A DNA stretch of 64,000 bases, from positions 1 through 64,000 of the forward strand of contig NZ_JBHYEO010000002.1 of assembly GCF_051860105.1 (NCBI RefSeq), written 5' to 3'. The notes below the pieces were generated by a model, which ran no database searches, was not told the DNA's origin, and saw only the letters and a program-made list of their open reading frames with translations. Shown one piece after another: positions 55,515-63,953 of this stretch; the stretch's first letter is position 1; each line of letters opens with the position of its first letter. The stretch comes from Microcella sp051860105 (lineage in GTDB: Bacteria; Actinomycetota; Actinomycetes; Actinomycetales; Microbacteriaceae). Position numbers and translations under genes: made by a program.

Positions 55515-56399
55515 ATGACCGCCCCCTCTCCGTACGCCGACGCCCTCGCGCGCATCCCCGCCCGCGACCGCACGCTCGAGGTGCTCGGGGTCTCGACCCA
55601 CCTGGTCGAGTACGGGCCGCTCGACGCCGACCGCACGGTCGTTCTCGTGCACGGATTCCGGGGCGACCACCACGGGCTGGGGCCGGTCGTGGCGCAGTTG
55701 CCGGGCATCCGCTTTCTCGCTCCCGACCTGCCCGGTTTCGGCACGAGCGAGCCGCTCGCCGACCGGCCGCACGACATCGAGGGCTACGTCGCCTGGCTCG
55801 ACGCCTTCCTGCACGCGGCGGGCGTGCACGGCACGGCCGTGCTGCTGGGCCACTCCTTCGGCTCGATCGTCGTCGCAGCGGCCGTGGCGAGCGGGGTTCC
55901 GACGCCGCGCGTCGTGCTCGTGAACCCCATCGGCCAGAACGCGCTCGCGGGGCCGCGCGGGGTGCTCACGCGCCTCGCCGTCGGCTTCTACCGCGCGGGC
56001 GCCGCCCTGCCCGAGGCGCTCGGCTTCGCGGTGCTGCGCAGCCGCCTGGTCACGCGCATCATGAGCGTGACGATGGCGAAGACCGACGACAAGGCTCTGC
56101 TGCGCTGGATCCACGAGGAGCACGATCGCTACTTCTCGGCCTTCGCGAATCGCGACAGCCTGCTCGAGGCGTTCCGGGCATCCGTCTCGCACGATGTCTC
56201 GGAGTACGCCGCCGACGTCGCCCCGAGCACACTGCTGATCGTCGCCGACGAGGACGACATCACGCCGCTGGAGGCGCAGCGGCACCTCGTGACGCTGTTC
56301 CCGGATGCCCGCCTCGAGATCATCGAGGGCGTCGGCCACCTCGTGCACTACGAGAAGCCGGTCGAGGCGGCCGCCGCCATTCGAGAGTTCCTGGCCTAG
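55515..56399 (+). CDS. Alpha/beta-fold hydrolase
   Basis: This 294-residue hydrolase has nucleophile elbow GHSFGS with Ser114, the oxyanion region VHGFRGDHHG, APDLPGFGTSE, a late aspartate in IVADEDDITP, and the catalytic histidine in GVGHLVHYEKP. The substrate is unknown; it resembles haloperoxidase/esterase-like alpha/beta hydrolases. ATG 55515 is leaderless. It is followed 3 bases after its stop by the glycosyltransferase gene, so the two are probably co-transcribed. Confidence 0.9.
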   Translation: MTAPSPYADALARIPARDRTLEVLGVSTHLVEYGPLDADRTVVLVHGFRGDHHGLGPVVAQLPGIRFLAPDLPGFGTSEPLADRPHDIEGYVAWLDAFLHAAGVHGTAVLLGHSFGSIVVAAAVASGVPTPRVVLVNPIGQNALAGPRGVLTRLAVGFYRAGAALPEALGFAVLRSRLVTRIMSVTMAKTDDKALLRWIHEEHDRYFSAFANRDSLLEAFRASVSHDVSEYAADVAPSTLLIVADEDDITPLEAQRHLVTLFPDARLEIIEGVGHLVHYEKPVEAAAAIREFLA

Positions 56400-56402
56400 C
56401 GC

Positions 56403-57491
56403 GTGAAGATCGTCGTCGATTGCCGCTACGTGCGGTTTCCGCGCCACGACGGCATCAGCCGATTCACGGCGGGCCTCGTGGATGCCCTGCGCCCGCTGCT
56501 CGCTCCCGGCGAGTCGCTCGAGCTGCTGATCAGCGATGAGCGGCAGCTCGCCATGCTGCCCGCTGGGGTGCCCTGGCACCGCGTGAGCGGCCCCACGAGC
56601 CCGCGTGAGCCCTTCGTGGCCCGCCAGGTCAATCGCGTGCGCCCCGACATCGTCTTCAGCCCCATGCAGACCATGGGGGCGCTGGGGCGGCGCTACCCGC
56701 TCGTGCTGACGCTGCACGACCTCATCTACTACGCGCATCCCACGCCGCCGCGCGATCTGCCCTGGGCCGTGCGCCTCGGGTGGCGGCTGTACCACCTGGC
56801 GTGGTGGCCGCAGCGGCTGCTGCTGAACCGCGCCGACGCCGTCGTCACGGTGAGCGAGACAACGCGCGCGCTCATGCGGCAGCACCGGCTCACCCGTCGC
56901 TCGATCACGGTCGTACCGAACGCCGCAGACCGGCCGGCATTCGTCGCTCCGCGCACCCGTCCCGAGAGCATCGAGCTCGTCTACATGGGCTCGTTCATGC
57001 CCTACAAGGGCGTCGACACGCTCGCCGCGGCGCTGCACCACCTGCCCGGCGCGCGGCTGCACCTGCTCAGCCGCATCCGCCCCGCCGACCGTGAGCGCTT
57101 CGAGGCGGCGGTGCCGCACGGGTCGCTCGTGGTGCATGACGGCGTGAGCGATGAGGAGTACGCCAGCCTGCTCGACAGCGCGACGGCGCTCGTGACCGCC
57201 TCGCGCGACGAGGGCTTCGGCATCCCGCTCGTCGAGGCCATGGGGCGCGGCACGCCCGTCGTCGTGAGCGACATCCCGATCTTCCGCGAGATCGGCGGAG
57301 ACACGGCGCTGTATGCGGCGGCGGGGGATGCGGAGGCCTTCGCCGCCCGCATCACCGAGCTGCTGGCGCCGGGGGAGTGGGAGCGCCGCTCGGCCGCCGC
57401 CCCCGCCGAGGCGGCGCGCTTCGACTGGGGCCGGTCGGCCGCGGTGCTGCTCGAGCTGCTGCGTGAGCAGGCCGCGCTGGGCCGTCGCTAA
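56403..57491 (+). CDS. Glycosyltransferase family 4 protein
   Basis: This 362-residue GT-B glycosyltransferase has an N-terminal acceptor domain (VVDCRYVRFPRHDGISRFTAGL, LTLHDLIYYAHP). The C-terminal nucleotide-sugar domain shows YMGSFMPYKGVDTLAAAL and the E(x7)E-type motif ASRDEGFGIPLVEAMGRGTPVV. The donor and acceptor are unknown, perhaps mannose or glucose onto a lipid or polysaccharide. The start is GTG 56403. Its TAA stop overlaps the convergent YbaK stop. Confidence 0.88.
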   Translation: MKIVVDCRYVRFPRHDGISRFTAGLVDALRPLLAPGESLELLISDERQLAMLPAGVPWHRVSGPTSPREPFVARQVNRVRPDIVFSPMQTMGALGRRYPLVLTLHDLIYYAHPTPPRDLPWAVRLGWRLYHLAWWPQRLLLNRADAVVTVSETTRALMRQHRLTRRSITVVPNAADRPAFVAPRTRPESIELVYMGSFMPYKGVDTLAAALHHLPGARLHLLSRIRPADRERFEAAVPHGSLVVHDGVSDEEYASLLDSATALVTASRDEGFGIPLVEAMGRGTPVVVSDIPIFREIGGDTALYAAAGDAEAFAARITELLAPGEWERRSAAAPAEAARFDWGRSAAVLLELLREQAALGRR

Positions 57492-57964
57492 CGAGTGCCG
57501 ATGTCGGCGAGCTCGCCGCCCGTCCACTCGACGAGCTGCTGCGGGGTCGCCGGGAAGACGTCGTAGGCGCTCCCCGCGGCTGACCACACCGTCTCGAAGC
57601 GCAGGAGGTCGCGGTCGACGACCGTGCGCACGGGGGCCGGATGCCCAAGCGGGGGAACGCCGCCGATCGAGTATCCAGTGGTCTCCTTGACGGTCTTCGC
57701 GTCGGCTTTCTCGATGCGGGCGCCGAGCACGCCTGCGAGGGCTTCGAGGTCGGCGCGGTTGTCGCCGCACACGAGCGCGAGCACGGGCTCTCGCGTGTCA
57801 TCGCTGTGCACCGCGACGAAGACGAGCGACTTGACGATCGCGCCGACCGCGCAGCCGACGGCGGCCGCGGCTTCGGCGGCCGTGTGGGTCGAGTCGGGCA
57901 TCCGCTGGGGCGTGATCGGCAGGTGCGCCGTCGCGGTCAGGAAGCGCTCGGGCCCGCTCGCCAT
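57488..57964 (-). CDS. YbaK/EbsC family protein (putative aminoacyl-tRNA deacylase)
   Basis: This 158-residue YbaK/ProX-domain protein contains the conserved lysine segment IVKSLVFVAV, LVCGDNRADLEAL and the glycine-rich GYSIGGVPPLGH. Family members hydrolyse mischarged tRNAs such as Cys-tRNA(Pro). The start ATG 57964 overlaps the stop of the upstream phosphatase gene (TGATG), and the stops of this gene and the convergent glycosyltransferase overlap by two bases. Confidence 0.88.
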   Translation of the reverse strand: MASGPERFLTATAHLPITPQRMPDSTHTAAEAAAAVGCAVGAIVKSLVFVAVHSDDTREPVLALVCGDNRADLEALAGVLGARIEKADAKTVKETTGYSIGGVPPLGHPAPVRTVVDRDLLRFETVWSAAGSAYDVFPATPQQLVEWTGGELADIGTR

Positions 57965-58599
57965 CAGCGGCCCTCGCGCTCGCGCTCGGCGAGGCGGTTC
58001 TGCTGCTCGAAGTCGTCGGCGAGCGGGAAGATCGACTGCTCGTCGATGGGGTCGTCGAAGGCGACGAGCTCGATCGCCCCGTCGGCGTGGCGGAACGAGT
58101 GCACGGAGCCGTTGGTGATCGGCTCGCGATGCCGGCCGGGCGCGACCGTCTCGAGCACGCTGCGGATGACGCCGCCGTGCGCGACGACGATCACGGCCTC
58201 GCCAGGGTGCCGCGCGGCGAGATCGTGCAGGGCGGCAACAGCACGCTCCGCGACGGCCTCGCGCGGCTCGCGACCGGGCACGTCGGCACCGTCGGGGAAC
58301 TTCGCGTCGATCTCAGGACCCGTGAGCCCCTCGGCCTCGCCGTAGTCGCGCTCGGCGAGACGCTGCTCGAGCTCCGGCTCGCCGAGGCCCACGTGCTCGC
58401 CGATCAGCCGCGCCGTCTCAGCGGCGCGCGAGAGGGGCGAGGCGACGAGAGCCGTCCAGCGTCGGCTGGCGAGCAGAGCACCCGTTGCGCGGGCCTGCTC
58501 GCGCCCCGTGTCGTTGAGAGGGATGTCGGTAGAGCCCTGGATGCGCCGCTCGCGGTTCCAGTCGGTCTCGCCGTGGCGCACGAGTGCGAACACCGTCAT
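57964..58599 (-). CDS. Histidine phosphatase family protein
   Basis: This 211-residue phosphoglycerate-mutase-like phosphatase has the catalytic motif LVRHGETDWN with His9, LVASPLSRAAETA, and the second active-site histidine in VVAHGGVIRSVL. The substrate is unknown; a phosphatase is more likely than a glycolytic mutase. ATG 58599 gives the standard N-terminus MTVFALVRHGET; the long upstream open frame is not supported. It is coupled to YbaK. Confidence 0.88.
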   Translation of the reverse strand: MTVFALVRHGETDWNRERRIQGSTDIPLNDTGREQARATGALLASRRWTALVASPLSRAAETARLIGEHVGLGEPELEQRLAERDYGEAEGLTGPEIDAKFPDGADVPGREPREAVAERAVAALHDLAARHPGEAVIVVAHGGVIRSVLETVAPGRHREPITNGSVHSFRHADGAIELVAFDDPIDEQSIFPLADDFEQQNRLAEREREGR

Positions 58600-58639
58600 G
58601 AGGATTCCCTTCAGCGGGCCCTCGACGATCGAAGGCCGA

Positions 58640-59491
58640 TCAGGGCAGCAGAGCGGCGCTGAACGCGGCCAGTGTCTCCGTCGTGCCCGCGTCAATCTTA
58701 AGGGCGGCACGCGCGTCGGCCTTCGTCTCGCCGCGGTTGACGATGATCGTGGGGATGCGCTTCTTGGCGGCGAGGCCGACGAGCCGGATGCCCGAGTTGA
58801 CGACGAGGGAGGAGCCGAGCACGAGCAGGGCATCCGATCGCGCCACGATGCCGCGGGCCTCTTCAAACTTCACGGGCGGAACGAACTCGCCGAAGAACAC
58901 GATGTCGGGCTTGAGGGTGCCGCCGCAGACCGAGCACTCGGGCACCTGGAACCGCGAGACGTCGGCCACCTCGGCGTCGCCGTCGGGGTTCATCGTCGCC
59001 TCGGCGTCGCTCAGCCAGGGGTTGAGACGCGCGATGCGCTCGGCGATCGCGCCGCGGTCGAAGGTCTGGCCGCAGTGCAGGCACGTGACGCGGTCCATGC
59101 TGCCGTGCAGGTCGACGACGCGGCGGCTGCCGGCGCGTACGTGCAGGCCGTCGACGTTCTGCGTCACGACGCCCGTCACGACGCCGCCGTGCTCGAGGTC
59201 GGCGAGCGTGCGGTGGCCCGCGTTCGGGCCTGCCGACGCGAAGCGCTCCCAGCCGAGGTGGCTGCCGGCCCAGTAGCGCTTGCGATACGGCTCGTCGGCG
59301 AGGAACTGGCTGTAGGTCATGGGCGTGCGCACGGGCGCGCCGACGCCGCGGTAGTCGGGGATGCCCGAGTCGGTGCTCACGCCGGCCCCGGTCAGCACGG
59401 CCACGCGGCGACCCCGCAACAGCTCGATCGCTTGCTCGACGGCGGCACGCGCGGCCGCGTCGAGCTCGACGAGCGGTGCGGCGATCGACAT
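58640..59491 (-). CDS. NAD-dependent protein deacetylase of the Sir2 family
   Basis: This 283-residue sirtuin has the NAD-binding motif LTGAGVSTDSGIPDYRG, TQNVDGLH, catalytic His in DLHGSM, two zinc cysteine pairs (CLHCGQ and CSVCGG) and PDIVFFGEFVP. It probably removes acyl groups from lysines; acyl specificity is unknown. ATG 59491 follows GGAGG. A TAGTCT -10 lies at 59518-59523 on the minus strand. It is divergent from the methyltransferase gene. Confidence 0.93.
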   Translation of the reverse strand: MSIAAPLVELDAAARAAVEQAIELLRGRRVAVLTGAGVSTDSGIPDYRGVGAPVRTPMTYSQFLADEPYRKRYWAGSHLGWERFASAGPNAGHRTLADLEHGGVVTGVVTQNVDGLHVRAGSRRVVDLHGSMDRVTCLHCGQTFDRGAIAERIARLNPWLSDAEATMNPDGDAEVADVSRFQVPECSVCGGTLKPDIVFFGEFVPPVKFEEARGIVARSDALLVLGSSLVVNSGIRLVGLAAKKRIPTIIVNRGETKADARAALKIDAGTTETLAAFSAALLP

Positions 59492-59598
59492 GGGGCCTCC
59501 GGGGTACCTTCCCTCGCAGACTAGAACGCTCTGGTTTCGGATATGTTTCCGGAGGCTGGCAGGGCGACTCGCGTCCGCCGGGCGGAAGGCGGGCATCC

Positions 59599-60405
59599 AT
59601 GCGCATCGAGCAGATCACGACGCTCGACGAGCCCGCCCTCGCCGACTACGCGCGTCTCACCGACGTCGCCCTGCGCGTCGCGACCGAGCCTCAGGGCGGG
59701 CTCTACATCGCCGAGTCGATCACGGTCATCGGCCGCGCGCTGCGGGCCGGCCACGTGCCGCGCTCGGTGCTGACGAGCGAGCGCTGGCTGCCCGACCTCG
59801 AGGCGCTGCTGGGCGACCGCGACGTGCCCGTCTATGTCGGCGAGGCCGGGTTGCTCGAAGAACTCACGGGCTTCCACCTGCACCGCGGTGCGCTCGCGAG
59901 CATGCATCGGCCCGCTCTGCCGACCGTGACCGAGGTGCTGCGGGATGCCCGCCGCGTCGTCATCGTCGAAGACGTCGTCGACCACACCAACGTGGGGGCG
60001 ATCTTCCGCTCCGTGGCGGGCCTCGGGGCGGATGCCGTGCTCATCACCCCGCGCTGCGCCGACCCGCTCTACCGCCGCAGCGTGCGCGTGTCGATGGGCA
60101 CGGTGCTGCAGGTGCCGTGGACGCGCCAGCCCGAGTGGGACGAGGCCGTGCCGCAGCTGCATGCCGCGGGCTTCACGATCGCGGCCCTCGCGCTGGCGGA
60201 CGACGCGGTGGGGCTGCGCGAGTTCGCTGCGGCGGCTCCCGAGCGCGTCGCGATCGTCGTCGGCACGGAGGGCGACGGTCTGAGCCGCGCCGCGCTCGAG
60301 GCGGCCGACGTCGTCGTGACGATCCCCATGGCGCACGGCGTCGACTCGCTCAATGTCGCGGCGGCGAGCGCCGTCGCTTTGTTCGCGCTGCAAGCGCGAC
60401 AATAG
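59599..60405 (+). CDS. SpoU/TrmH family RNA 2'-O-methyltransferase
   Basis: This 268-residue SPOUT-class methyltransferase has an N-terminal substrate-binding domain and a C-terminal knotted domain. The SpoU motifs are VVIVEDVVDHTNVGAIFRS, IVVGTEGDGLS and the final IPMAHGVDSLNVAAASAVALF. It methylates a ribose in rRNA or tRNA; the target nucleotide is unknown. ATG 59599 is preceded by GGAAGG. It is convergent with the alpha-galactosidase gene. Confidence 0.92.
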   Translation: MRIEQITTLDEPALADYARLTDVALRVATEPQGGLYIAESITVIGRALRAGHVPRSVLTSERWLPDLEALLGDRDVPVYVGEAGLLEELTGFHLHRGALASMHRPALPTVTEVLRDARRVVIVEDVVDHTNVGAIFRSVAGLGADAVLITPRCADPLYRRSVRVSMGTVLQVPWTRQPEWDEAVPQLHAAGFTIAALALADDAVGLREFAAAAPERVAIVVGTEGDGLSRAALEAADVVVTIPMAHGVDSLNVAAASAVALFALQARQ

Positions 60406-60424
60406 GCGCAGCGCGCTTTGTTCT
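60392..60424 (+). terminator. Possible terminator of the SpoU gene
   Basis: AAGCGCG (60392-60398) pairs with CGCGCTT (60412-60418) across the stop codon, followed by TGTT. The stem is only 7 bp and the loop is 13 nt. Confidence 0.35.
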
Positions 60425-60427
60425 CGA

Positions 60428-62509
60428 TCAGTCGAGCGCGATCGCGCGCAGCAGCAGCGCCTGTTCCGGCGCGAGCAGCGGCACGTGCAGCCCGAGGTCG
60501 GCGAGCAGCCGACCCGTGACCGTGATGCCGCCGTCGGCGATCCACGCCGGGGGAGCATCCTGCACCGCGTGCGGTGGCCCCCCCACGGTCAGCGGTTCGA
60601 CGCGGTAGCGCCGGTCGGGGTCGAGGCCGGGGAACCGCAGGGGCGGCGGCACGGCGACCGACGCGGTCGCGAGCGTGACGAGAGCGATGAGCGCCTCACT
60701 GCCGTCGGGCGCGACGAGGCCGTGCACGTAGCGGTCATCGCCGGGCTCGTCGGTGCGCACCGTACGGCCGGTCGTGAGCAGCGGGCGCACGAGCTTGACG
60801 GTCGCGACCCAGTCGCGCAGGGCGTCGAGCTGGGCGGCGTCGGCGGTCGTGACGTTCCACTCGATGCCCGCGCTGCCGAACAGCGCCGTCGCGAGGCGGA
60901 ACGAGAGGTCGTGCGTGCGGCCCGTGATGTGCGCGCGGGGGGCACCGACGTGGCCGCCGAGCAGCTCGGGCGGCATGAGCAGGCCGCTGTAGCGCTGGAT
61001 GCGCTGCCGATCGAGCGCGTCATTGGTGTCGCTCGTCCAGAAGCGGTGCACGCGCGCGGCCATGCCGAGGTCGACCCGCGCGCCGCCCGAGGCGCAGCTC
61101 TCGATCGCGACGTGCGGGAACCGCGCGCGCAGGTCGTCGATGAGCGCGTACACGGCGCGGGTGTGCGCCGCCGCGGTGCCGGCGTGCTGGTCGCGGTTGT
61201 GATCCCACTTGAGGAAGGCGATGGGGTACTCGGTCAGCAGGGCGCTGAGCGTCTCGAGCAGGTGCGCCCGGGCCGCGTCGACCGTGAGGTCGAGCGTGTG
61301 CTGGAAGCGCCAGGTGGGGGGATGCTGGCGGTCGGGTGCGGCTTCGGCGAGCATCCATTCGGGATGCTCGCGCGCGAGCCGCGAGTCGGGGCTCACCATC
61401 TCGGGCTCGACCCACAGGCCGAACTCCATGCCGCGCGCCACGACCGCGTTGGCCAACGGGTGGAGTCCGGAGGGCCACCGCTCGGGGTCGACCGTCCAGT
61501 CGCCGAGAGCTCGGCGGTCGTCGGTGCGGCCCGCGAACCATCCGTCGTCGAGCACGAAGCGCTCGATGCCGAGATCGGCGGCGGCATCGACGAGCGGCAT
61601 GAGCGATTCGAGCGCGTGGTCGAAGTACACGGCCTCCCACGTGTTGAGCACGACGGGGCGGTGCGTCGGGGGAGTCAGAGCGCGCACGAACGGGTGCAGG
61701 CGGTCGCTCAGTCCGTCGAGGCCCGTGTTCGACCAGGCGAGCACCGTCTCGGGAGCCGTGTAGGTCTCGCCCGCGGCGAGCACGATCTCGGCCGGGTCGA
61801 GCAGTTCGGCGGCCAGCAGGCGGCGGTGGCCCGTCGGCAGCGACTCGACGCCCGTCGTGCTGTTGCCGCTCCAGGCGTGGTGCAGCGCCCAGACCTCGCC
61901 GGTGCGGAAGCCGAAGCCCGGCGTTCCGAGCACGGTCAGGAAGGGGGCGTCGTGGCCGGGGCGGCCGCGGCGCTGGTCGCGCAGGTGCAGGCCGTCGCGC
62001 ACGGTGCCGCGTTGCGGCCTCCGCTCACCGGCCCAGAGCCCGCTGAAGTCGAGCAGATCGCTCGCCCGGGCGGGAACCGGAAGGGTCGCGGCGAGACGGT
62101 GCAGGTCGACGCCCTCGGGGGCTTCGGCGCGGGCATCCATCGCGATCACGACGACGCCCTCCGGAGAGAGCCGCACGGTCCAGCCCACCGTCAGCAGCGG
62201 GCCGTGATCGTCGTGCACGAGTAGCTCGACCGCGATCGAGCCCTCGTCGGCCGTCAGACCGGTGCGATGGATGCGCATCGGCAGGCGCGCAGGGCCGGCC
62301 CCGACGCGGTGGGCGATGAGCGCGGGGAACCCGCTCCACCCCTCCGCCGGGCCCGCGAGGATCGAGGGCACGAGAGGGAGATCAGGCGAGCTGGGGGCGA
62401 CCGCGGGCAGTGCGGCCGCCACCAGCTCGAGCATGGTCGGCTCGACGTCACCGAGGTCATGACCCCAGTGCGCGAGCCGTGGCACGGCCGTGCCGCGGGC
62501 GTCGAGCAC
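60428..62509 (-). CDS. Alpha-galactosidase (GH36)
   Basis: This GH36 enzyme releases terminal alpha-galactose from sugars such as melibiose and raffinose. An N-terminal beta-domain is followed by a TIM barrel with the nucleophile in AFLKWDHNRD, SCASGGARVDLG, and the acid/base in RFWTSDTND, then a C-terminal beta-domain. It is 693 residues from GTG 62509, the first standard start. In-frame codons continue upstream for 13 residues (ISLLHLRAAGVSF) that match the usual N-terminus, up to an AUC at 62546-62548 with AAGGAG 5 nt before it. The true start may therefore be this AUC. It is the last gene of the sugar operon. Confidence 0.9.
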   Translation of the reverse strand: MLDARGTAVPRLAHWGHDLGDVEPTMLELVAAALPAVAPSSPDLPLVPSILAGPAEGWSGFPALIAHRVGAGPARLPMRIHRTGLTADEGSIAVELLVHDDHGPLLTVGWTVRLSPEGVVVIAMDARAEAPEGVDLHRLAATLPVPARASDLLDFSGLWAGERRPQRGTVRDGLHLRDQRRGRPGHDAPFLTVLGTPGFGFRTGEVWALHHAWSGNSTTGVESLPTGHRRLLAAELLDPAEIVLAAGETYTAPETVLAWSNTGLDGLSDRLHPFVRALTPPTHRPVVLNTWEAVYFDHALESLMPLVDAAADLGIERFVLDDGWFAGRTDDRRALGDWTVDPERWPSGLHPLANAVVARGMEFGLWVEPEMVSPDSRLAREHPEWMLAEAAPDRQHPPTWRFQHTLDLTVDAARAHLLETLSALLTEYPIAFLKWDHNRDQHAGTAAAHTRAVYALIDDLRARFPHVAIESCASGGARVDLGMAARVHRFWTSDTNDALDRQRIQRYSGLLMPPELLGGHVGAPRAHITGRTHDLSFRLATALFGSAGIEWNVTTADAAQLDALRDWVATVKLVRPLLTTGRTVRTDEPGDDRYVHGLVAPDGSEALIALVTLATASVAVPPPLRFPGLDPDRRYRVEPLTVGGPPHAVQDAPPAWIADGGITVTGRLLADLGLHVPLLAPEQALLLRAIALD

Positions 62510-62550
62510 GAAGCTGACACCCGCGGCACGGAGGTGGAGAAGCGAGATAC

Positions 62551-63879
62551 CTACTCCTTGACGGGAATCGAGGCCGCCTTGAGGGCTGCGATCGTGGCGT
62601 CCTGACCAGCGGTCAGAGCATCCAGAAGCGTACCGCTGCCCGAGACGGCACCGGAGAAGCCGTCAGCGACATCGTTGTAGACCTGCGTCATGGTCGGGCC
62701 CCACGTGAAGTTGGGATCGACGTTGTTGCCGGCCTCGGCGAAGACCTCGTAGATCTTCTGTCCGCCGTAGAACTCCACACCCTCACCGAAGACCGGGAGG
62801 TTCGCACCCTCGATCGTGGCGGGGTAGATGTTCGCGGTGCGGTTCATCGCGGTCAGCGCGTCGGCATCCGTGTTGAGCCACAGAGCGAACTGCGCGGCCT
62901 CGTACGGGTGGTCCGAGCCCTTGAGCACCGCGGTGGTCGAGCCACCCCAGTTGCCCGCGGCGCTGGCGCCGGCCTCCCACTGCGGCATCGGGGCGACAGC
63001 CCAGTTGCCGGCGGTGTCAGGCGCACCGCTCGCGATGGTGTTGGCACCCCAGACGGCGGAGACCCACGTCCACAGTTCGCTCGAGTTGTAGGCGGCGTTC
63101 CACTCGTCGGTCCACGGCGGGTAGACAGCGACGAGGTCGTTGTCGATGAGGCCCTGCCAGTACTCGGCCACCTGCGTGGTCTCGGCACCGGTCAGGTCGA
63201 CCGTCCAGCCGTCGGCGTCGTTCGAGAACCACTCGCCGCCCGCCTGCCACACCAGGCCCGCGAAGGCGTTGATGTCGCTCTGCGAGAAGTTGTTGATGTA
63301 GCCGCCCTGAGCACGGATCTGCACCGCGGCAGCCTCGTACTCCTCCCACGTGGTGGGAACCGGGATGCCGGCCGCCTCGAACAGGTCGGCACGGTAGAAC
63401 ATGGCCATGGGGCCGGTGTCCTGCGGGATCGCGTAGACCGCGTCCTCTTCGCCGAAGGTGACCTGGCTCCAGGTCCACGGCACGAACTGGTCCTCAGCCT
63501 CGAGGATTCCCTCGCAGGCCGCGATGTTCTCGAGGCCGTCCTGCACGCGGAAGTTCGGCATCGCGTCGAACTCGATCTGACCGAGGTCGGGCGCGTTTCC
63601 GGCCGCGAGCTGGTTGAAGAAGTTCTGGTAGGTGCCGCCGTTGCCGTTCGGGCCCGTCTGCACCTCGACCTGGATGTCGGGGTTCTCCTCGTTCCAGATC
63701 GCCACGGCCTCCTCGACGCCGGGGAGCCAGCTCGTGAAGGTGAGGGTGACGGGGCCGTCGGAGGGAGCGCAGTCGCCGCTCGCACCGGGGGCGTCAGTGC
63801 CGCCGGTCGAGCAGGCCGTCAGCGCAAGTGCGGAGATGGCCGCGATGGCCCCCGCACGTGCGACGAGTGAGATCGCCAT
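62551..63879 (-). CDS. Sugar ABC transporter substrate-binding lipoprotein
   Basis: This 442-residue extracellular solute-binding protein (MalE/family 1) has a lipoprotein signal peptide (MAISLVARAGAIAAISALALTAC, lipobox LTAC) and then a mature chain beginning CSTGGTD. It contains FTSWLPGVEEAVAIWNEENPDIQVE and PWTWSQVTFGEEDAVYAIPQDTGPMAMFYRADLFEAAG. ATG 63879 follows AAAGGAAC; the longer frame has no signal peptide at its start. Placement before the alpha-galactosidase gene suggests binding of alpha-galactosides (inference). Confidence 0.94.
   Translation of the reverse strand: MAISLVARAGAIAAISALALTACSTGGTDAPGASGDCAPSDGPVTLTFTSWLPGVEEAVAIWNEENPDIQVEVQTGPNGNGGTYQNFFNQLAAGNAPDLGQIEFDAMPNFRVQDGLENIAACEGILEAEDQFVPWTWSQVTFGEEDAVYAIPQDTGPMAMFYRADLFEAAGIPVPTTWEEYEAAAVQIRAQGGYINNFSQSDINAFAGLVWQAGGEWFSNDADGWTVDLTGAETTQVAEYWQGLIDNDLVAVYPPWTDEWNAAYNSSELWTWVSAVWGANTIASGAPDTAGNWAVAPMPQWEAGASAAGNWGGSTTAVLKGSDHPYEAAQFALWLNTDADALTAMNRTANIYPATIEGANLPVFGEGVEFYGGQKIYEVFAEAGNNVDPNFTWGPTMTQVYNDVADGFSGAVSGSGTLLDALTAGQDATIAALKAASIPVKE
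62554..62559 (-). promoter_or_regulatory. Shine-Dalgarno pointing to an AUC start of the GH36 gene
   Basis: On the minus strand AAGGAG ends just before the TAG stop of the binding-protein gene and lies 5 nt before AUC (62548-62546). It is about 44 nt from GTG 62509, too far to serve that codon. Confidence 0.5.
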
Positions 63880-63891
63880 GCTGTGTTCCTT

Positions 63892-63936
63892 TCGATTGGT
63901 GGTGGTGCTGCTCCGCTCAGCCGTCGTGCGGCTGAG
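63892..63936 (-). promoter_or_regulatory. Intergenic hairpin and CCA-rich leader before the binding-protein gene
   Basis: CTCAGCCG-TCGTG-CGGCTGAG (63916-63936) forms an 8-bp stem between the permease and binding-protein genes. It is followed on the minus strand by CACCACCACCAAT and the Shine-Dalgarno. It could be an RNA-stabilising or partial-termination element. Confidence 0.5.
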
Positions 63937-63953
63937 GGACTGTCGGCGGATGC

